Positions 29,321-41,057 of a DNA stretch of 64,000 bases are shown piece after piece. The DNA is taken from the NCBI RefSeq assembly GCF_021155775.2, contig NC_060237.1:29281257-29345256 (forward strand), written 5' to 3'. Below the pieces are notes generated by a model. That model was not told the origin of the DNA. It did no database searches and was given only the letters and a program-made list of their open reading frames with translations. This DNA comes from Neodiprion pinetum (lineage: Eukaryota; Arthropoda; Insecta; Hymenoptera; Diprionidae). Numbering within the stretch: the stretch's first letter is position 1; every line of letters starts with the position of its first letter. A program made the translations under genes and the position numbers.

Positions 29321-29339
29321 GGGGGGGGGGGGGGGGGGG
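29321..29339. repeat. Poly-G tract (19 bp)
   Basis: A pure G homopolymer at the end of a GA-rich stretch. It could form a quadruplex only as an unbroken run. The length is uncertain. Confidence 0.85.
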
Positions 29340-30138
29340 AAGTGTTGTCTAACCGCTGACTGTGCGGCATCCGTTTCGTCTTGACAATGGCCGACGAGGG
29401 GACCGGAAGAGGCACCGTGTTATGACGTCACCGTCGCCTCACTGACGCTGGGTAATCAAGCGGAAAGTCTCGCGGTCCGGTTGGTCTGACAGACGTGGAT
29501 GCAAGGAGGTCTCGGGTGTTAATTCTCCGATTCATAGGCGCAAATTACTCCACGCAATTCTATCGTACAGCGTAGGTATAATAAATATAAAAATTCGCCA
29601 ACTAACTGCCTATTGCCGCCCGCGGGAGCGATGGGACGGGATACGGGAGTCCGCGAGGCTGTAGGAGGCGGCAGAAAACGGAGTTTAAAGAAACCGGTTC
29701 GATCGGTGCCCGCGGAACCGGTTCGCCCGGTCCCAAAGCCCTCCGCCTTCCCTCGGTCCCGCTGCAACGCTGAAGGTGCAGGCAGACCGGGAAAAAAAGA
29801 ACACCGAGGGCATTCGACCCGCTCCCAGGCTCCCCCGCCTCACCTCTCCTCGCCTCTCCTCTCCTCTCCACTCCACTCCTCGCCATCTCCTCGTGCCTAC
29901 GAGTTTAGTAGTTGCATATCCGAGCGACGATCGTTCGAGACCATAAACCCGGCGACCGCACGCCAGCAGCCCTCCCTCTCTCCCTCTCTCCCATCCTCCT
30001 TCCATTCCCTCTCTCCATTACCGCAGCCCGTCTATTCTCACTATCGCGTTGCAAGCGATCTTCCTCCTAGCTCTGGAGTAGAGTCACCGTGACCAAGAAG
30101 ACCGAGCCCAGGCCTACGCTGCTGACCCACTATTTCCA

Positions 30139-30179
30139 TATACCTACCTACCTACCTACCTACCTACCTACCTACCTAC
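30139..30179. repeat. (ACCT)n microsatellite
   Basis: About ten ACCT/TACC tetramers in tandem. Confidence 0.9.
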
Positions 30180-33116
30180 GTAACTACCCGCCGGCAGCCT
30201 CCGCGTAACCCGATAACGATGCGATCTACCTTCCACCACTCCCGGACGAGTTCCACTTGGAAATAGAACGCCGAGTGCAAATGCTGCTGCATCGGTCGAC
30301 TTTGCGCGACTCGCGGAGACGGAGAGAAAGAACGACCTGCTCGCTAGTCGTGACTGCTGCAACAGTGTTGCATCCTCGACCGTTTACCACCAAGGCCTGA
30401 GAGCCAACGAGATTGCTTCGTGCTTCCAGACGAACGGCGGATAAGTTGGAAGATCGGTTGAGAGAGACCGGGTGAATAAAAGCTTGAGATACTTTGCGTC
30501 TTCTTGTACTACTCGAACCTCCCGATCCGCCCGCACATCGCGAGTCGTGACTCACTCGCCGGTTCCAGGGCGTAAGTCGTATACATGCAGAGGTCAAACA
30601 CACCGTGGGTGTATATAAGTATACGTGGTGCATTAGGAGAGAGGATCGATCGACGTGGGTTGAGCCGAAGGGTCTCTACTTCCTCTTCCACTTCTTCTTC
30701 TTCTTATTCTTCTTGGAAGAAGAAAGTAGGAGTACCAGACACCCGAAGCTGGGTCATCGTCGTTGTATTCATCGATTCGGCACCGCCCCCAAACCATGAA
30801 ATTGAGAGGGAAAACTGGCTGCATTCCTAGCCGCGTGTATCTTTCCCCTCTCTTTTCACGGTACTAGATATATGGGTATAAGGTACCGTTGAACTCTGGT
30901 TCACGGAGTGCAGAAACCGTTTTCAAATATTTTTCCCCCTTGATGCTACTGCGTAAGATCGGCCGACAAGATAAGCAGGTGAAAGCCCCGCCATCCGATT
31001 ATTTCCGACTCGATTTAAAAGTGCCCTGCACCGCGACCATCGTTATCCTCGGTCACAACCCGTCGGTGACGGTTATCTCGTGAATTACCGCCGTCCGCTC
31101 CGAATCCCTTCAGCCTTCATTCTTCCTCTCTATCTCTCTCCGGGTTTCTCTTGCCTGCAGATTTTTCTCGAGTCTTCTTTGTCCCTCGGAAATGTTATCC
31201 CGAATCGCAGAGTGCAAGTCATTATACGTATACTGTATACATACACACAGACAGTTATCTACCGGTGAAAAGATTTGATCCCAAGATTAGTCGATCTCGA
31301 GCCATACTCATTCCGATCAATATTTGATCCTCTATGGTCTGGTGCCTTATTGATGAGACCCGTTACGCATGTAGACAGTCAGCGCTTGTACGAAGCATTG
31401 ATCTTTGCATTGTATACTCCCGTCGCTCTACGCAATTATCGGAAACTGTTGGTGAGTCACGAGCTTGCGGTATCGGCCATGATTTCGCTCATCCGTTACC
31501 GGTTTCATCTCTGCCAATTTCATGCTCGAATCCAATGCGCGCGTTGCTTCGCTTAGGTGTGTACGTATCAAAAGTAAGCGTCCGGGAAACATGCTGGCTC
31601 AACCAAGTCACTCCTGCGTACAAGCCTGAAGCATCTGTCGTTAATGTGCGAAGGAAGTCTCGACATCGGAGAACTCGCGCCGATGCGATTCTTCTTCCAC
31701 TTGTTCCTCTTCTTCGCGAAAGCGTATAAAAAACGAACGTGGCCTTGAGGACTCGTTAAACTCGCAGTGCCATGCCATGCCTTGTCGAGTAGAGGCGGGG
31801 GCGTCTGTTAACCATGTGCCAAATTCCCAAGCGTGAGTCTCGACGCTCAGGAGCACTCCTTGCGTTCCTTCCTTGGGTCAGGTTGATACGGTTCTCGCTC
31901 GATCAGCTCTTGGCTTAATGGCTGCTCGTCGTTGCAGCCAGGTACGTGAATGTGTGAGTGGTGCTCCGGTTACCGGGGAAAAAAAGAGGATGGAAGAGGA
32001 AAGAGGAAAGAGAATAAAGAACCGAAGAAAAAGGAAATGTAGAAAATGGAAGAAGAAAACAACACCGGGGCAGTCCGGTCGTAAACCTCCGCGACGCATG
32101 CCCCTGTAACCCGACCTCTCTCTCTCTCTTTCTCTCTCTCTACTCCAGCTCCACATTTCCACGCCTGCAGTCATTTTACTACGACATCGACGTCCAACCG
32201 CAGTTGAGGTATACTCGTACTGCAATTTTTACGCGGATACGCGTATCGTTACACTGTTCCGAAATATCGTCAAGGTCATCATCTGGTGGGGCACAGCCGA
32301 CATATGCACGAGCGGAAAACGGTCACTTCACTTTCTTCACTTCACTTCGCTCGAGTGACTGAGCAAATGAGTTAGCGAGTGAGTGAGCGAACGAAAGGTG
32401 CGTGCGAGTCTGACCTTGCCAGCGGTGTTGCGTTCTTCCGAACGAACACTCGACGTGCCGAATGGAGAACGTGGTTGGTGAGACATTTCGTTTGTAGGTG
32501 TACCAACCGCACCAAGAATACCGTTCCGTCTCATAATTCATCGCAAAACTAGGAACAACCGGGTATACCGTTAAAGATCGTTTTACAATATCGATATACG
32601 TCGGCGGTGTTCGTTGCAGACGTGACGAACCTCTTCGATACAATGTATTCGTAATTCGAATAAAGATTGGTGCGTTCTTACAGCGAACGTTGAATGATTT
32701 ACACGTGCGAGCACGCACGCTGCACCTGCGTAGCTTCCACGCGATGTAACCGAGCACTGTATACACTTTGTTCCGCCGCGTCTCGCAGGAACCTGCACGT
32801 AGTGTAATTACCACTCCAGAGACCATCTTGCCATCTGTGCAAGCCGTTGTGTAGGAATCGGGTATAGGTAGAGAGGCACGTAGTATCCGGCCGTGAAGGG
32901 CTGTTCACTATCTCAGAATTCAAGTCTGGTCGAGACTCGAGAGTCGAGTGATTAATTCAATGATGTGTAGTCGGGTCTAAAAAAGGTGTTATTTGAAGAA
33001 AAATTCATCGACACAAGCGAGCATGTCGCTCGGACATGAGAATTCCATTTGAATTCCAAGGACTTGAGGCTTTTGGCTTTAAATGTCGTCGTTCGGTAGT
33101 GAGATCCGCGCTTCTT

Positions 33117-33120
<4 letters not shown>

Positions 33121-33152
<32 letters not shown>
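33121..33152. repeat. (CT)16 microsatellite
   Basis: A pure CT array. Splicing polypyrimidine function is possible but unsupported. Confidence 0.9.
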
Positions 33153-33156
<4 letters not shown>

Positions 33157-33789
33157 TGACTATCGACGTCAAAGCGCGGCTGCACCTTTGCACCAGCAGA
33201 CGCCTCGCCGACGTCTTGGCATGGGGCCCGAGAGTCTAGTAACGAACGCTGGCCATACGCCAGAACGTTTTTTCCCCCCCCTGAGGTCCTACGACTTCCT
33301 TCTCCGCTCTCTTCCATATACATGCCTCTTTCCCTTTCTACGTCCGACTATCTGGCATCCGAGCGCGTCGAGAGTAACGGTGTCGGAAATAAGTTTATCA
33401 ACAAACTTCTACGTAGAAAAATGTTCAAAGGCTCGCGCTGGCGAAACCGGCCATCTTCCTCCTCCTCCGCCTTCGTATCCTAGGTCCTAAAAATAGAGGG
33501 AAAATAAAAATAGCATTCCGTGTGCAGGAACGCGAAGCGGGAGTCCACAACCTCGGGGTTACTCCCCGGGGAGGAGGCGAAGGGCGTAATCCGAGAAAAA
33601 CTAGGCCACAAATGCACAAACTAACTCAGCTCCGCGTTTCTACCCCGCTGAGAATTTCGACATATCCGCGCCCCGTTCATTCGGAAAATAAGAGGAGACG
33701 GCTGTTGGAAAGTTACGCGACAGCATAGTTTACCAGTTTTCGCCGAACGGACAGAGCACTTGGCCGAGATAGAAAATTGTTCCACGAAA

Positions 33790-33898
<109 letters not shown>

Positions 33899-36761
33899 CT
33901 CTCTTCAAGTCTTGGGTCTCGTGTACTTAGCTCTGCTCGAAAGAGCCGATGAGCGGGTGATTCGAGCGGCTAAAAACGAAACGATGATCGAATCCCATTA
34001 CCAATCATGCCTAATTATAACACCCGGTGCAAAAGTTGGATGGCATCCGATCTGAAAATGCGTTTATTCACCGCAGGGTGGTGAAATCCTCTTTAACTGG
34101 GTTAGAATATCACGTATGCGACGGGATGCGTTTGTTGCGACTCGCTGCACGTGCGCGACTTTGTGCGTATTGATTTCCCGTCATTTTGTTGAGCCCCTCG
34201 TAGGGTGCAATCAACGGATGTCCGCATAGCGGATCATCTATAATCCAAGCTCGCATTCTGCAGCAGGGTTGCACCGCGTCTCTTGACCCCGTTTAAGATG
34301 TCGCGGGACACCAGTTGATGTTCACGTTCCTACTTTCGAGTACCTACCGAGTCCGAATCTCGTCGTTCCTCGGATCGTCATCGTTCTTAAATTCGACGCG
34401 TGGATTTTAGAACTTGAAGCAAGCTCTCTCGGTGCTTGGTTTAAATACCTTAAGCTTCGTTCCTGCGAGCTAGTCCACCACGGTGCCGGTTGCACACCGT
34501 AATGAATGGATTGGGAGCGCGATTCCGATTACCAGCACGCGTCTGCAGAGTGTAAGTTATATTGACTCTGCTGCTAACGCATACCGGATAAACACAATCG
34601 TGACAACTGAACGGGTTCCACCTGTTCCAGTAACTCTGGGTTATTGGAAACGCACCTGAGTTTTCGTCTCTCTGGTTTTATTTTCGACCCGTGTTGCGCG
34701 ACTATGATCACATCGCTTTTCGAACAGAAACGTAACACTCCGGACGACGATTGAATGGATCTCAACGTGGTCTCAATTGGCTCGGATCACTTCCTTCCTG
34801 GCGTGCCGGGAATCGTTTCTAATTCCATACCGTTCAATCGGGCTCTCGGCGTTTTACGCAGCTGAAACTTTGCTGAATAGCGGCCGTCTTCGAAGCCGGT
34901 TACCATCTCGGCTTATCAACGGAGGATCACGTAATCCTTTATTCTCCTCGCAGCTCTCGCCCACGCGGTTGAGATTGCTCGTGCGGAATATTTTTTTTCT
35001 TTTGCCAAAAAAGTTTCGCCAAGATATTCCGGGAGAGCCGCTGCAGGGAAGTTTCGGTGTAAAATAACGAAGCAAGATAAAAACTCCCTATCTCACTTTC
35101 CAGCTCCTGGCGTACCGCCTATCCCAACTTTGTTCGTTAAACACTGTACAGACATATCACCTCGCTGTTTGAAAATCATCAGAAAAGATGTCACGTATAA
35201 ATTCGAACTTTGAATCGGTCCGGACTTTAGCATTATTTACTCCTAAACCGCGTCACAATATGCATCAGATCTGTAACCCGATCCGCGCTCGGTATAGTAA
35301 AGCCGCCTAAACGTGATTCCGTTTTCTTCTTGTTTTTCTTTTTCATTGTTTTTTGTTTTGAAATAACGACAGTTTCTCGTCAAACGTGCGCTTATGCGTT
35401 TATGTACGTTGCAACGGCATTAACAGCTGACCTTCCACCCCCCACGCCACGTTCCCTTCCCCAGGGAGTCGGTACCCGTACAGTAGTTGGCATTTAAACC
35501 CTTTGTACCAAGTCCCTCTTTCTCCCCCTGCTCGCCATTACATTCCCAACCCCGGTCAGGATTCGCCCTTCTTTATGACGCGGGATATTCCGTACCCCGA
35601 TTTTCCATCGCCTCCGCAGTATACCACCCTCTACGAAACAACATTGCGCAACGTGTCACGGACCGCCACCGTTAACGCCGAAAGGGTTACTCGTATATCG
35701 AGGGTTAGGGGTGCTGAGAATGTATGTGGCAAAGATACCCACGCCTACTTGTTGTCAACTGTACAATTGAAATATTGCGCGCATCGTCGACGAGGATTAG
35801 GTACACGAATATTCGTCGACTGGATTACGGACAGGGTCTCTTGTACGAACTGTCGCCCATTCGTTCGTCAATGATATATTCGACGCGAGTAGACTCGACG
35901 AGAAGCGAACCTCGAATCTGTTGCTACTATAAACTTCGAATCAGTCACATTTGATGTTACTAATCAAAACTTGAAAGAGTTGATATTTCGAAATTTCACA
36001 CGTACAAAATAAAATGATTGAAGATTTGTAACAATTAATCTTTCGTCACTTTATTTTAGCATTTTTGCAATTTTCATGTATCGACCGTTCGAAACATTGA
36101 CCCTTCCAAGTTTTGACCTCCACTCAGTAATTTAAAGTCATTATCCCGGATCCGAACTCGCGGAGCTGTAAACTCTGATAATGTGAACCGACCTTAACGC
36201 TCCTTTGATAATAATCTATAACTTATCTGAGAACGCATTTTTACCGTTATTTCTGTTCTTCCTTATTTAACGGTCATGAATATACGTAAAGATAGGGAGA
36301 GAAAGGGGCGAGCGCGTTCCGGCGTGTATATGTAAGCACGCGTTGGCGAAACCTGCACCACCATCGGCGGGAAATAGCCCGGATCGCCCGTTCGCTCTCG
36401 GCGTGCCGATGCATAATTCATGGCACGCATTTAGCCGGGATATTCCAGCGTGACGCGTCGTATGGATACCTATCCACTGCGATCGTGAAGGTGGTGGTGG
36501 ACGTTGAAGCGCGTGTAGCTGCCACGGCGCCCCTTCGCCAGGACGTCACGTAACACCGGTAGCCATCCCATCCCATTCCATCCGTGCTTTGAGCCAAGCT
36601 CGGCAGTCCGACTGGAAAAAAAAAGAAAGAACGAAAAAAAACGTGGTATAAATGTGGAAAACGTCCGGGTGAAATGAGAGTAGTGGAAATACGCGAGCGT
36701 AAAAGGATTACAAAGAGAGCGACAACGTCCTCGCGAGTAATTGCCGGGTCACCGTGTAGAG

Positions 36762-37152
36762 ATGGAATTCCTCGCGAACCAACCGCATCGCTTCAAAAGC
36801 CCGGTAACGCTGTCTGCCATGCAGCAAAGGACGTTCGCAGGGGGACAAAGTACGGGTATATTATCAAGGGTGCGGCAGATCGCGTTCGCCTGCAGTTTCC
36901 TACTCCTGCATCGGCCCTTAAATTCGTCGGTCCTCCTGGCAATAACAGTAAATCCCCCTTCCTGGCGTAAAGCTCATCCCCCAGCAGGATTCTGTTGTGA
37001 ATTGTTACTCCTGTTCCGGAGGGTGACTGGACGAAGTACCCGGTGCACCTGCAGGGTCGCCGTTGGACACTCGATCGAAACGGGCGATCTATATTCTACC
37101 GCAGGCGTCTTACAGAGAGACCCGAAAAACACTTTATCCATTTTTGTTACAG
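36762..37152 (+). other. Possible 5' extension of the large exon (alternative ATG)
   Basis: An ATG at 36762 (Met-Glu-Phe-Leu) is in frame with the large exon and no stop lies between. The 130 codons are Cys-, Leu- and Thr-mixed and unlike the strongly biased sequence that follows, and a good acceptor ends the stretch at 37152. It could be a first coding exon used by an alternative promoter, or intron that happens to be open. Transcript data would settle it. Confidence 0.3.
37151..37152 (+). other. Probable splice acceptor (AG) of the large exon
   Basis: A pyrimidine-rich stretch ending in TTTTTGTTACAG directly precedes the point where the encoded protein changes from nondescript (Cys- and Leu-rich, many rare combinations) to a consistent Arg/Glu-rich disordered sequence. 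The frame is open on both sides, so the site is likely but not proven. Confidence 0.6.
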
Positions 37153-39016
37153 AAAAACAGAGCAGCGTCCGGGCTAACCGAAGAAGGCAGGTCAACGAGG
37201 GTAGAGGGGCCAGTCGAGACAGAGATCGGGTGGGTGTCGCGGGGGTCGGAGAACAGGATCAGGAACAGCAGCAGGAGGACAGAGAGAACAAGGGGCCGGG
37301 TAACCGGGCGAGTCGGATCGTCGTAGAGGATACCGGTGGTAAGACAGCGTCGAAACTTCGGCGTAGAGTGACGGCTGTGAAGAGTTCGCCGTCGCCGGAT
37401 AGTTTTCCGGCTCAGAGATCGGCGAGGAGAAGACTGAGGCCGCAGTCGGGCAGGAACGCGGCGAAGGAGACGTTGACCGAAATTGCGGAGAAGCCCAGAG
37501 CGGCGGCGGATACAGCCTCCGAAGGAGAGGCCGAGAAGGAGGATTGCGATCCGTTGATAAAGAGGCTCAAGACAAGTCTCACGACTTCGCGGAGAGTCAG
37601 AGCCGAGGCGAGAAAAGGCCGCGAAGAGGAAGCCGAGGAGACGCTATCGCAAGAGGAGGTGAAACCCGCGGGAGAAGAAACCGCCGGCGTTAACGACCCG
37701 GGGGCCGAAGACGAGGAGTGCGAGTCGAGAGAACGCGACAGGGAACCGGAACCACCGCCTCCCGACAAGGTTCACCAAGGAGGCTGCCGGGAGGAGCGGA
37801 AAGAGAAGAAACCGAATAACGGGGATGATCCCGCGAGCCTCTTAGTCGCGTACAAGCCCGAGGAGCAGGAGGAGAGATCGAGGGTGAAGCGGGAAGAGGG
37901 CGAAGAGGCAGAGGAGGAGGAGGAGGAGGAGGAGGAGGAAGAGGAGGCAGACTCCGTCGAAGAGGACGCGTCGAGTCCGACCGAGGCGGTGCCCGGCGCC
38001 GAAGAGAGTACAGACAGTGTTGGAAGCCTGAACGCGGTGCGGGCGGCCAGCGTTGAATCGGTCGTCGAGTTGGTGGAGTCGAGCAGTCAGGACGGCTCCG
38101 TGCTGGAGAGGCTGAGTCCTGTGAGCAGCGGTGCTGGGGGACGGCACGGGCTGCTGACCGCGGAGCAGGAGCGCGAACGGCACAACGAGAGTCCCGTCAT
38201 ACTATCGGTCAGACTGAACAAACCCCCGCCGACGGCGGCGTCGACACCGGGATCCGGTGCACCGGGGCACCACCACCAACTCCTCCACCACCACCACCAT
38301 CAGCAGCAGCAGCAGCAATACGCGACGAGCAACCTGCGGCACTACTCGAGCGGCAGCAGTCCGGTGGTCCAGCACCAGCACCACGGGGTGGTGCCCCACA
38401 ACGTCCAGGCGGCGAGCGGTAATCCCCGTCACCTGGTAGTCGGGGGATCGGTGACCGAGTTGCACCAGCAGCAGCAGCACCACCAACACCAGGGGAGTAA
38501 CCCGCGGGTCGTAGCGACCGTCGGCGATGAGGCAGGCCTCATGGAGGTGGAGGCAGGGGCCGTCGGCGTCGGGGGTGTTCTCGGTGGCGTCGCGACGGCA
38601 GGCATCAGGGGCGCCGCTTACGGGGACAGCGGATCCGACAGCGGCGTTAGCTCGCTGAGGAGCGCCGGTTCCGGCGACGAGAGAAGCGGCAGCAGGAGCT
38701 CGGCCCTCAGTGCCGAGGAGACACCGGCCGCCGCCGCCACCCCCGCACGCGTCTGGCACGTACAGAGCGTTCAGCACACCTCCCTACTCATGGCTCATCC
38801 CCAGCAGGGACCCCCGCCTAACCCTGGTTCCGCGAACACCACAGCCGTCGGATACCAGAACCCCGCGAACCAGCCCACCCATCATCATCCCGCCGTTTCT
38901 AACGAGATGCTTTGGCGACCCCCCAGGTACCCTCCGCCGTCCCATTCGCTCATGGGACCCGCCCAGCAGAGCCCTGAGGAAATGCTGGAGAGGGATCGAC
39001 ACGAGAGAATGCTCAG
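37153..39016 (+). CDS. Large coding exon of an unrecognised, disordered nuclear-type protein (partial gene)
   Basis: About 621 codons are open without a stop. The order is: Arg/Lys-rich, NLS-like stretches (about 37421-37460 and 37548-37617); Glu-rich acidic segments with a long Glu run (about 37905-37945); a Ser/Val segment; His- and Gln-rich tracts (about 38265-38320 and 38461-38492); a Gly/Val/Ala-rich part; a Ser/Gly/Arg block containing SDSGVSSLRS (about 38632-38665); a Pro-rich part with LWRPPRYPPP (about 38910); and a charged end, EEMLERDRHERMLR. There is no folded domain, signal peptide or membrane segment. The exon ends in a split codon (two bases) at a perfect donor. Composition suggests a transcription or chromatin regulator, which is inference; I cannot name the family. 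The frame is also open upstream to an ATG at 36762, but residues 36762-37152 look non-coding, so an internal exon from the acceptor is preferred. The next exon was not found in the window. Confidence 0.75.
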
Positions 39017-39022
39017 GTGAGT
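39017..39022 (+). other. Splice donor of the large exon
   Basis: The junction CAG|GTGAGT matches the metazoan donor consensus. The frame reaches a stop (TGA, 39018-39020) immediately inside the presumed intron, as expected if translation continues in another exon. Confidence 0.85.
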
Positions 39023-40061
39023 ACCTACGATTTTTACTCGACGATACAAGGATGACGCGATCAATTTTCATCCACTGCTCGTACCCATGTTAATTAGGGG
39101 CCAATTGTTAGAGGTAGATTTCTTTGCCGAATTCAAATTCGGTATCGGATCTGCTGACCAAGCTCTTTTCAATCCAAGTGACAAACTGTACTATCCTCGA
39201 TACTCTGTAGAGAGTGAACCTAACCATTTATCGATCGTCTTAGATACCGTTGGAAAATTCGACCAATTGGTTAAGTAGCGAAATATAATTGTCGCACTAA
39301 AGTATCTTTGTAAGACCAAAGCGTTCTCTACTCCGTCGATAAGGACAAAACGATGTTGAAACGCGATCGCCGATCGGGGAACAGAGATAAATTGTCGATC
39401 GTGATCGTTATAGAAAAGCATAAGTCATACAGCAGTCCGTAATATGCGTTCAATTTCTATGGATCACAGACGTTGAGCCGGCGTCGGTTTTAACGTAAAA
39501 AAAAAGAAAAAGGTATTTAAGCTCTTGGGAGGAGCTGAGACACGGAGAGTGTGGGGTGGACCGTTAAACAGATGCCGGACAATGCTCCTCGTGTATAAGT
39601 TACGCGCCCTCTCAAGTCCCTCCTCTTCGCATTCATCGCCGCGAGACTACTGCATGTGCTTCTTGGAAGGGGGAAGTATTTTCATTGTTCGAAAAATCTC
39701 GCGTGATCTCAGCACTCTGCACAGCACAGCTCAGCACAGCGCAGCGGACGTTGTTTCCGGACGGCAGATGTGCCCGGTCGATCAGCGATGCGGTTTCCGC
39801 TCGATTATTATCGGCTTCTTATAAGAGAAAGAGAGAGTGAGTGTGCAAAAGAAGACATGCAGAAGGTGGATTAAATGAGAGGAAAAATGAAGGAAGAACT
39901 TTTTTAAAGCGGAGAGAGGATAAGGCATGCTCCAATGATCTAGGGGTGGATTTTCTGAGTGAGGGTGAGCAAAAAGGCGAGGTTAACGAAACGACGAAGC
40001 TGTTTGAAACCCGCAGGTGCCGTTCGTGTGCGTTACGCATTTTCGGAGAAAAAAATTTAAT

Positions 40062-40065
40062 ATAA
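40062..40065. other. Target-site duplication, left copy (ATAA)
   Basis: These four bases next to the left LTR match the four bases just outside the right LTR. Ty3/gypsy integrases typically leave 4-6 bp duplications. Confidence 0.85.
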
Positions 40066-40510
40066 TGTTACGTCCGTGGGTAGAGTTTACTCCTGAGCGG
40101 AAGGAGTAACCTGGTTGGCTTCGCTTTTACGTTACAGGTCAACCGGAAATCAGGATGGGATTGAATAAACTGGAGTATGTTGATACGTCGATTACAAGTT
40201 TATTCCGTAGAACATAAGATAGCGGTCGGAATGAGTTGTGTGTTGCGAAAAGATATATATATAAAGGAGAGATGTGGAATTGTCGAGTGTCAGAATAGGA
40301 GTGTCCCTCGAGACGTGAAACGGACGGGTGCAGAAAAGGTGTCACAAAGCTAGGAGTAGGGAATGGAATTTGAAGAGTAAGCGTGATAGTGAATAGCGTG
40401 AGACTACGTAGAGATAAGAGGACAGGACAGAGACCATGAGATTAATGTAAGAACTGTGGGAGAGTTAGCGAGTAGGAAAAATAGAGAGAAGTGGTGTGCT
40501 GGACGTAACA
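40066..40510 (-). repeat. Left LTR (3' LTR of the element)
   Basis: A 445-bp direct repeat that starts TGTTACG and ends CGTAACA, a 7-bp terminal inverted repeat with the usual TG...CA ends. It carries a minus-strand TATA-like run (40253-40265) and an AATAAA (40199-40204) downstream of it. Confidence 0.95.
40199..40204 (-). promoter_or_regulatory. Polyadenylation signal AATAAA in the 3' LTR
   Basis: It reads AATAAA on the minus strand, about 50 bp downstream of the LTR TATA-like run. This is where the R region of an LTR would carry its poly-A signal. Confidence 0.5.
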
Positions 40511-40518
40511 CCCCCCCC
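40511..40518 (-). other. Probable polypurine tract (eight G)
   Basis: Eight G residues on the minus strand directly abut the 3' LTR, the expected place for plus-strand DNA priming. It is short and preceded by mixed bases, so the call rests mainly on position. Confidence 0.45.
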
Positions 40519-41057
40519 GTCAGAGGGAGCATAGCGGTAGGTATGGTCCCGAATATGGGAAGCAAGAAGGTGGAAATGTGAAACATGATTTTAAAGTATG
40601 TGCTTAAAATTAGTTTTACAATTTATCTTATTATAGGTAGTGTATGGTTTATATTCTGGATCACGAATGAGCGTAAGGCATATAGTTATAATACTATGGT
40701 TACATAATGTTGTTTAAAGCTAGGCGCCTAGGGTTAATGCGCATGGAAGCGGGTTAGTACACTTAAGACTAAACAACAATGATTTCTCTGATTAGCTGGG
40801 TACTAAGTAATACTATATTTTTTTTTTTCTTGATATATCGAGATACAGAGTTTGACCTATTCGTACAATGATATCGGTTATGAGTGTAGATATATTTTGG
40901 GCTAATTGTAAACTAAGGGTATAAGATCGTCATTACAATCATTTTAGTGCAGTAGTGTACACAAGTATTTACTTTACTTGTGTCTGTTTGACAGCGCAAC
41001 AGCAGATCTTGGTAGCAATATAGTAGTTGCTATTGAAGGGGTTAATGTGGGATTTTA
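40519..41057. other. Non-coding stretch between pol and the 3' LTR
   Basis: About 540 bp with no frame that could encode an envelope protein. It is AT-rich, and many stops lie in every minus-strand frame. Confidence 0.7.

Larger units (their letters stand above)
20001..30000. other. Non-coding, repeat-bearing DNA
   Basis: No gene recognised. There are T-rich stretches (about 20382-20403 and 24749-24770), GA and TTTC arrays, an AT array, a TTC/TTTGCC block, a long CAT/CGT array and a poly-G run. Around 29600-30090 the DNA is GC-rich, with Pro/Ser/Arg-rich frames open on both strands. This could be an untranslated exon or promoter-proximal DNA, but nothing identifies it. Confidence 0.55.
39017..40065. 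other. Probable intron between the large exon and the retrotransposon
   Basis: No coding frame or RNA gene recognised. It consists of mixed-composition DNA with a short purine-rich stretch (about 39825-39920). Confidence 0.5.

Noticed and set aside
29613..30092. 159-codon Pro/Ser/Arg-rich frame
   Set aside because: The frame is low-complexity TCC/CTC DNA with open frames on both strands. It may be untranslated exon or promoter DNA, but nothing supports coding.
38202..38777. 191-codon minus-strand frame with Leu/Val runs
   Set aside because: It is a shadow of the His/Gln-rich plus-strand exon. The Leu and Val runs are the complement of CAG/CAC repeats.
40519..41057. Possible env gene between pol and the 3' LTR
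   Set aside because: There is too little space and there are stops in every minus-strand frame, so the element is env-less.
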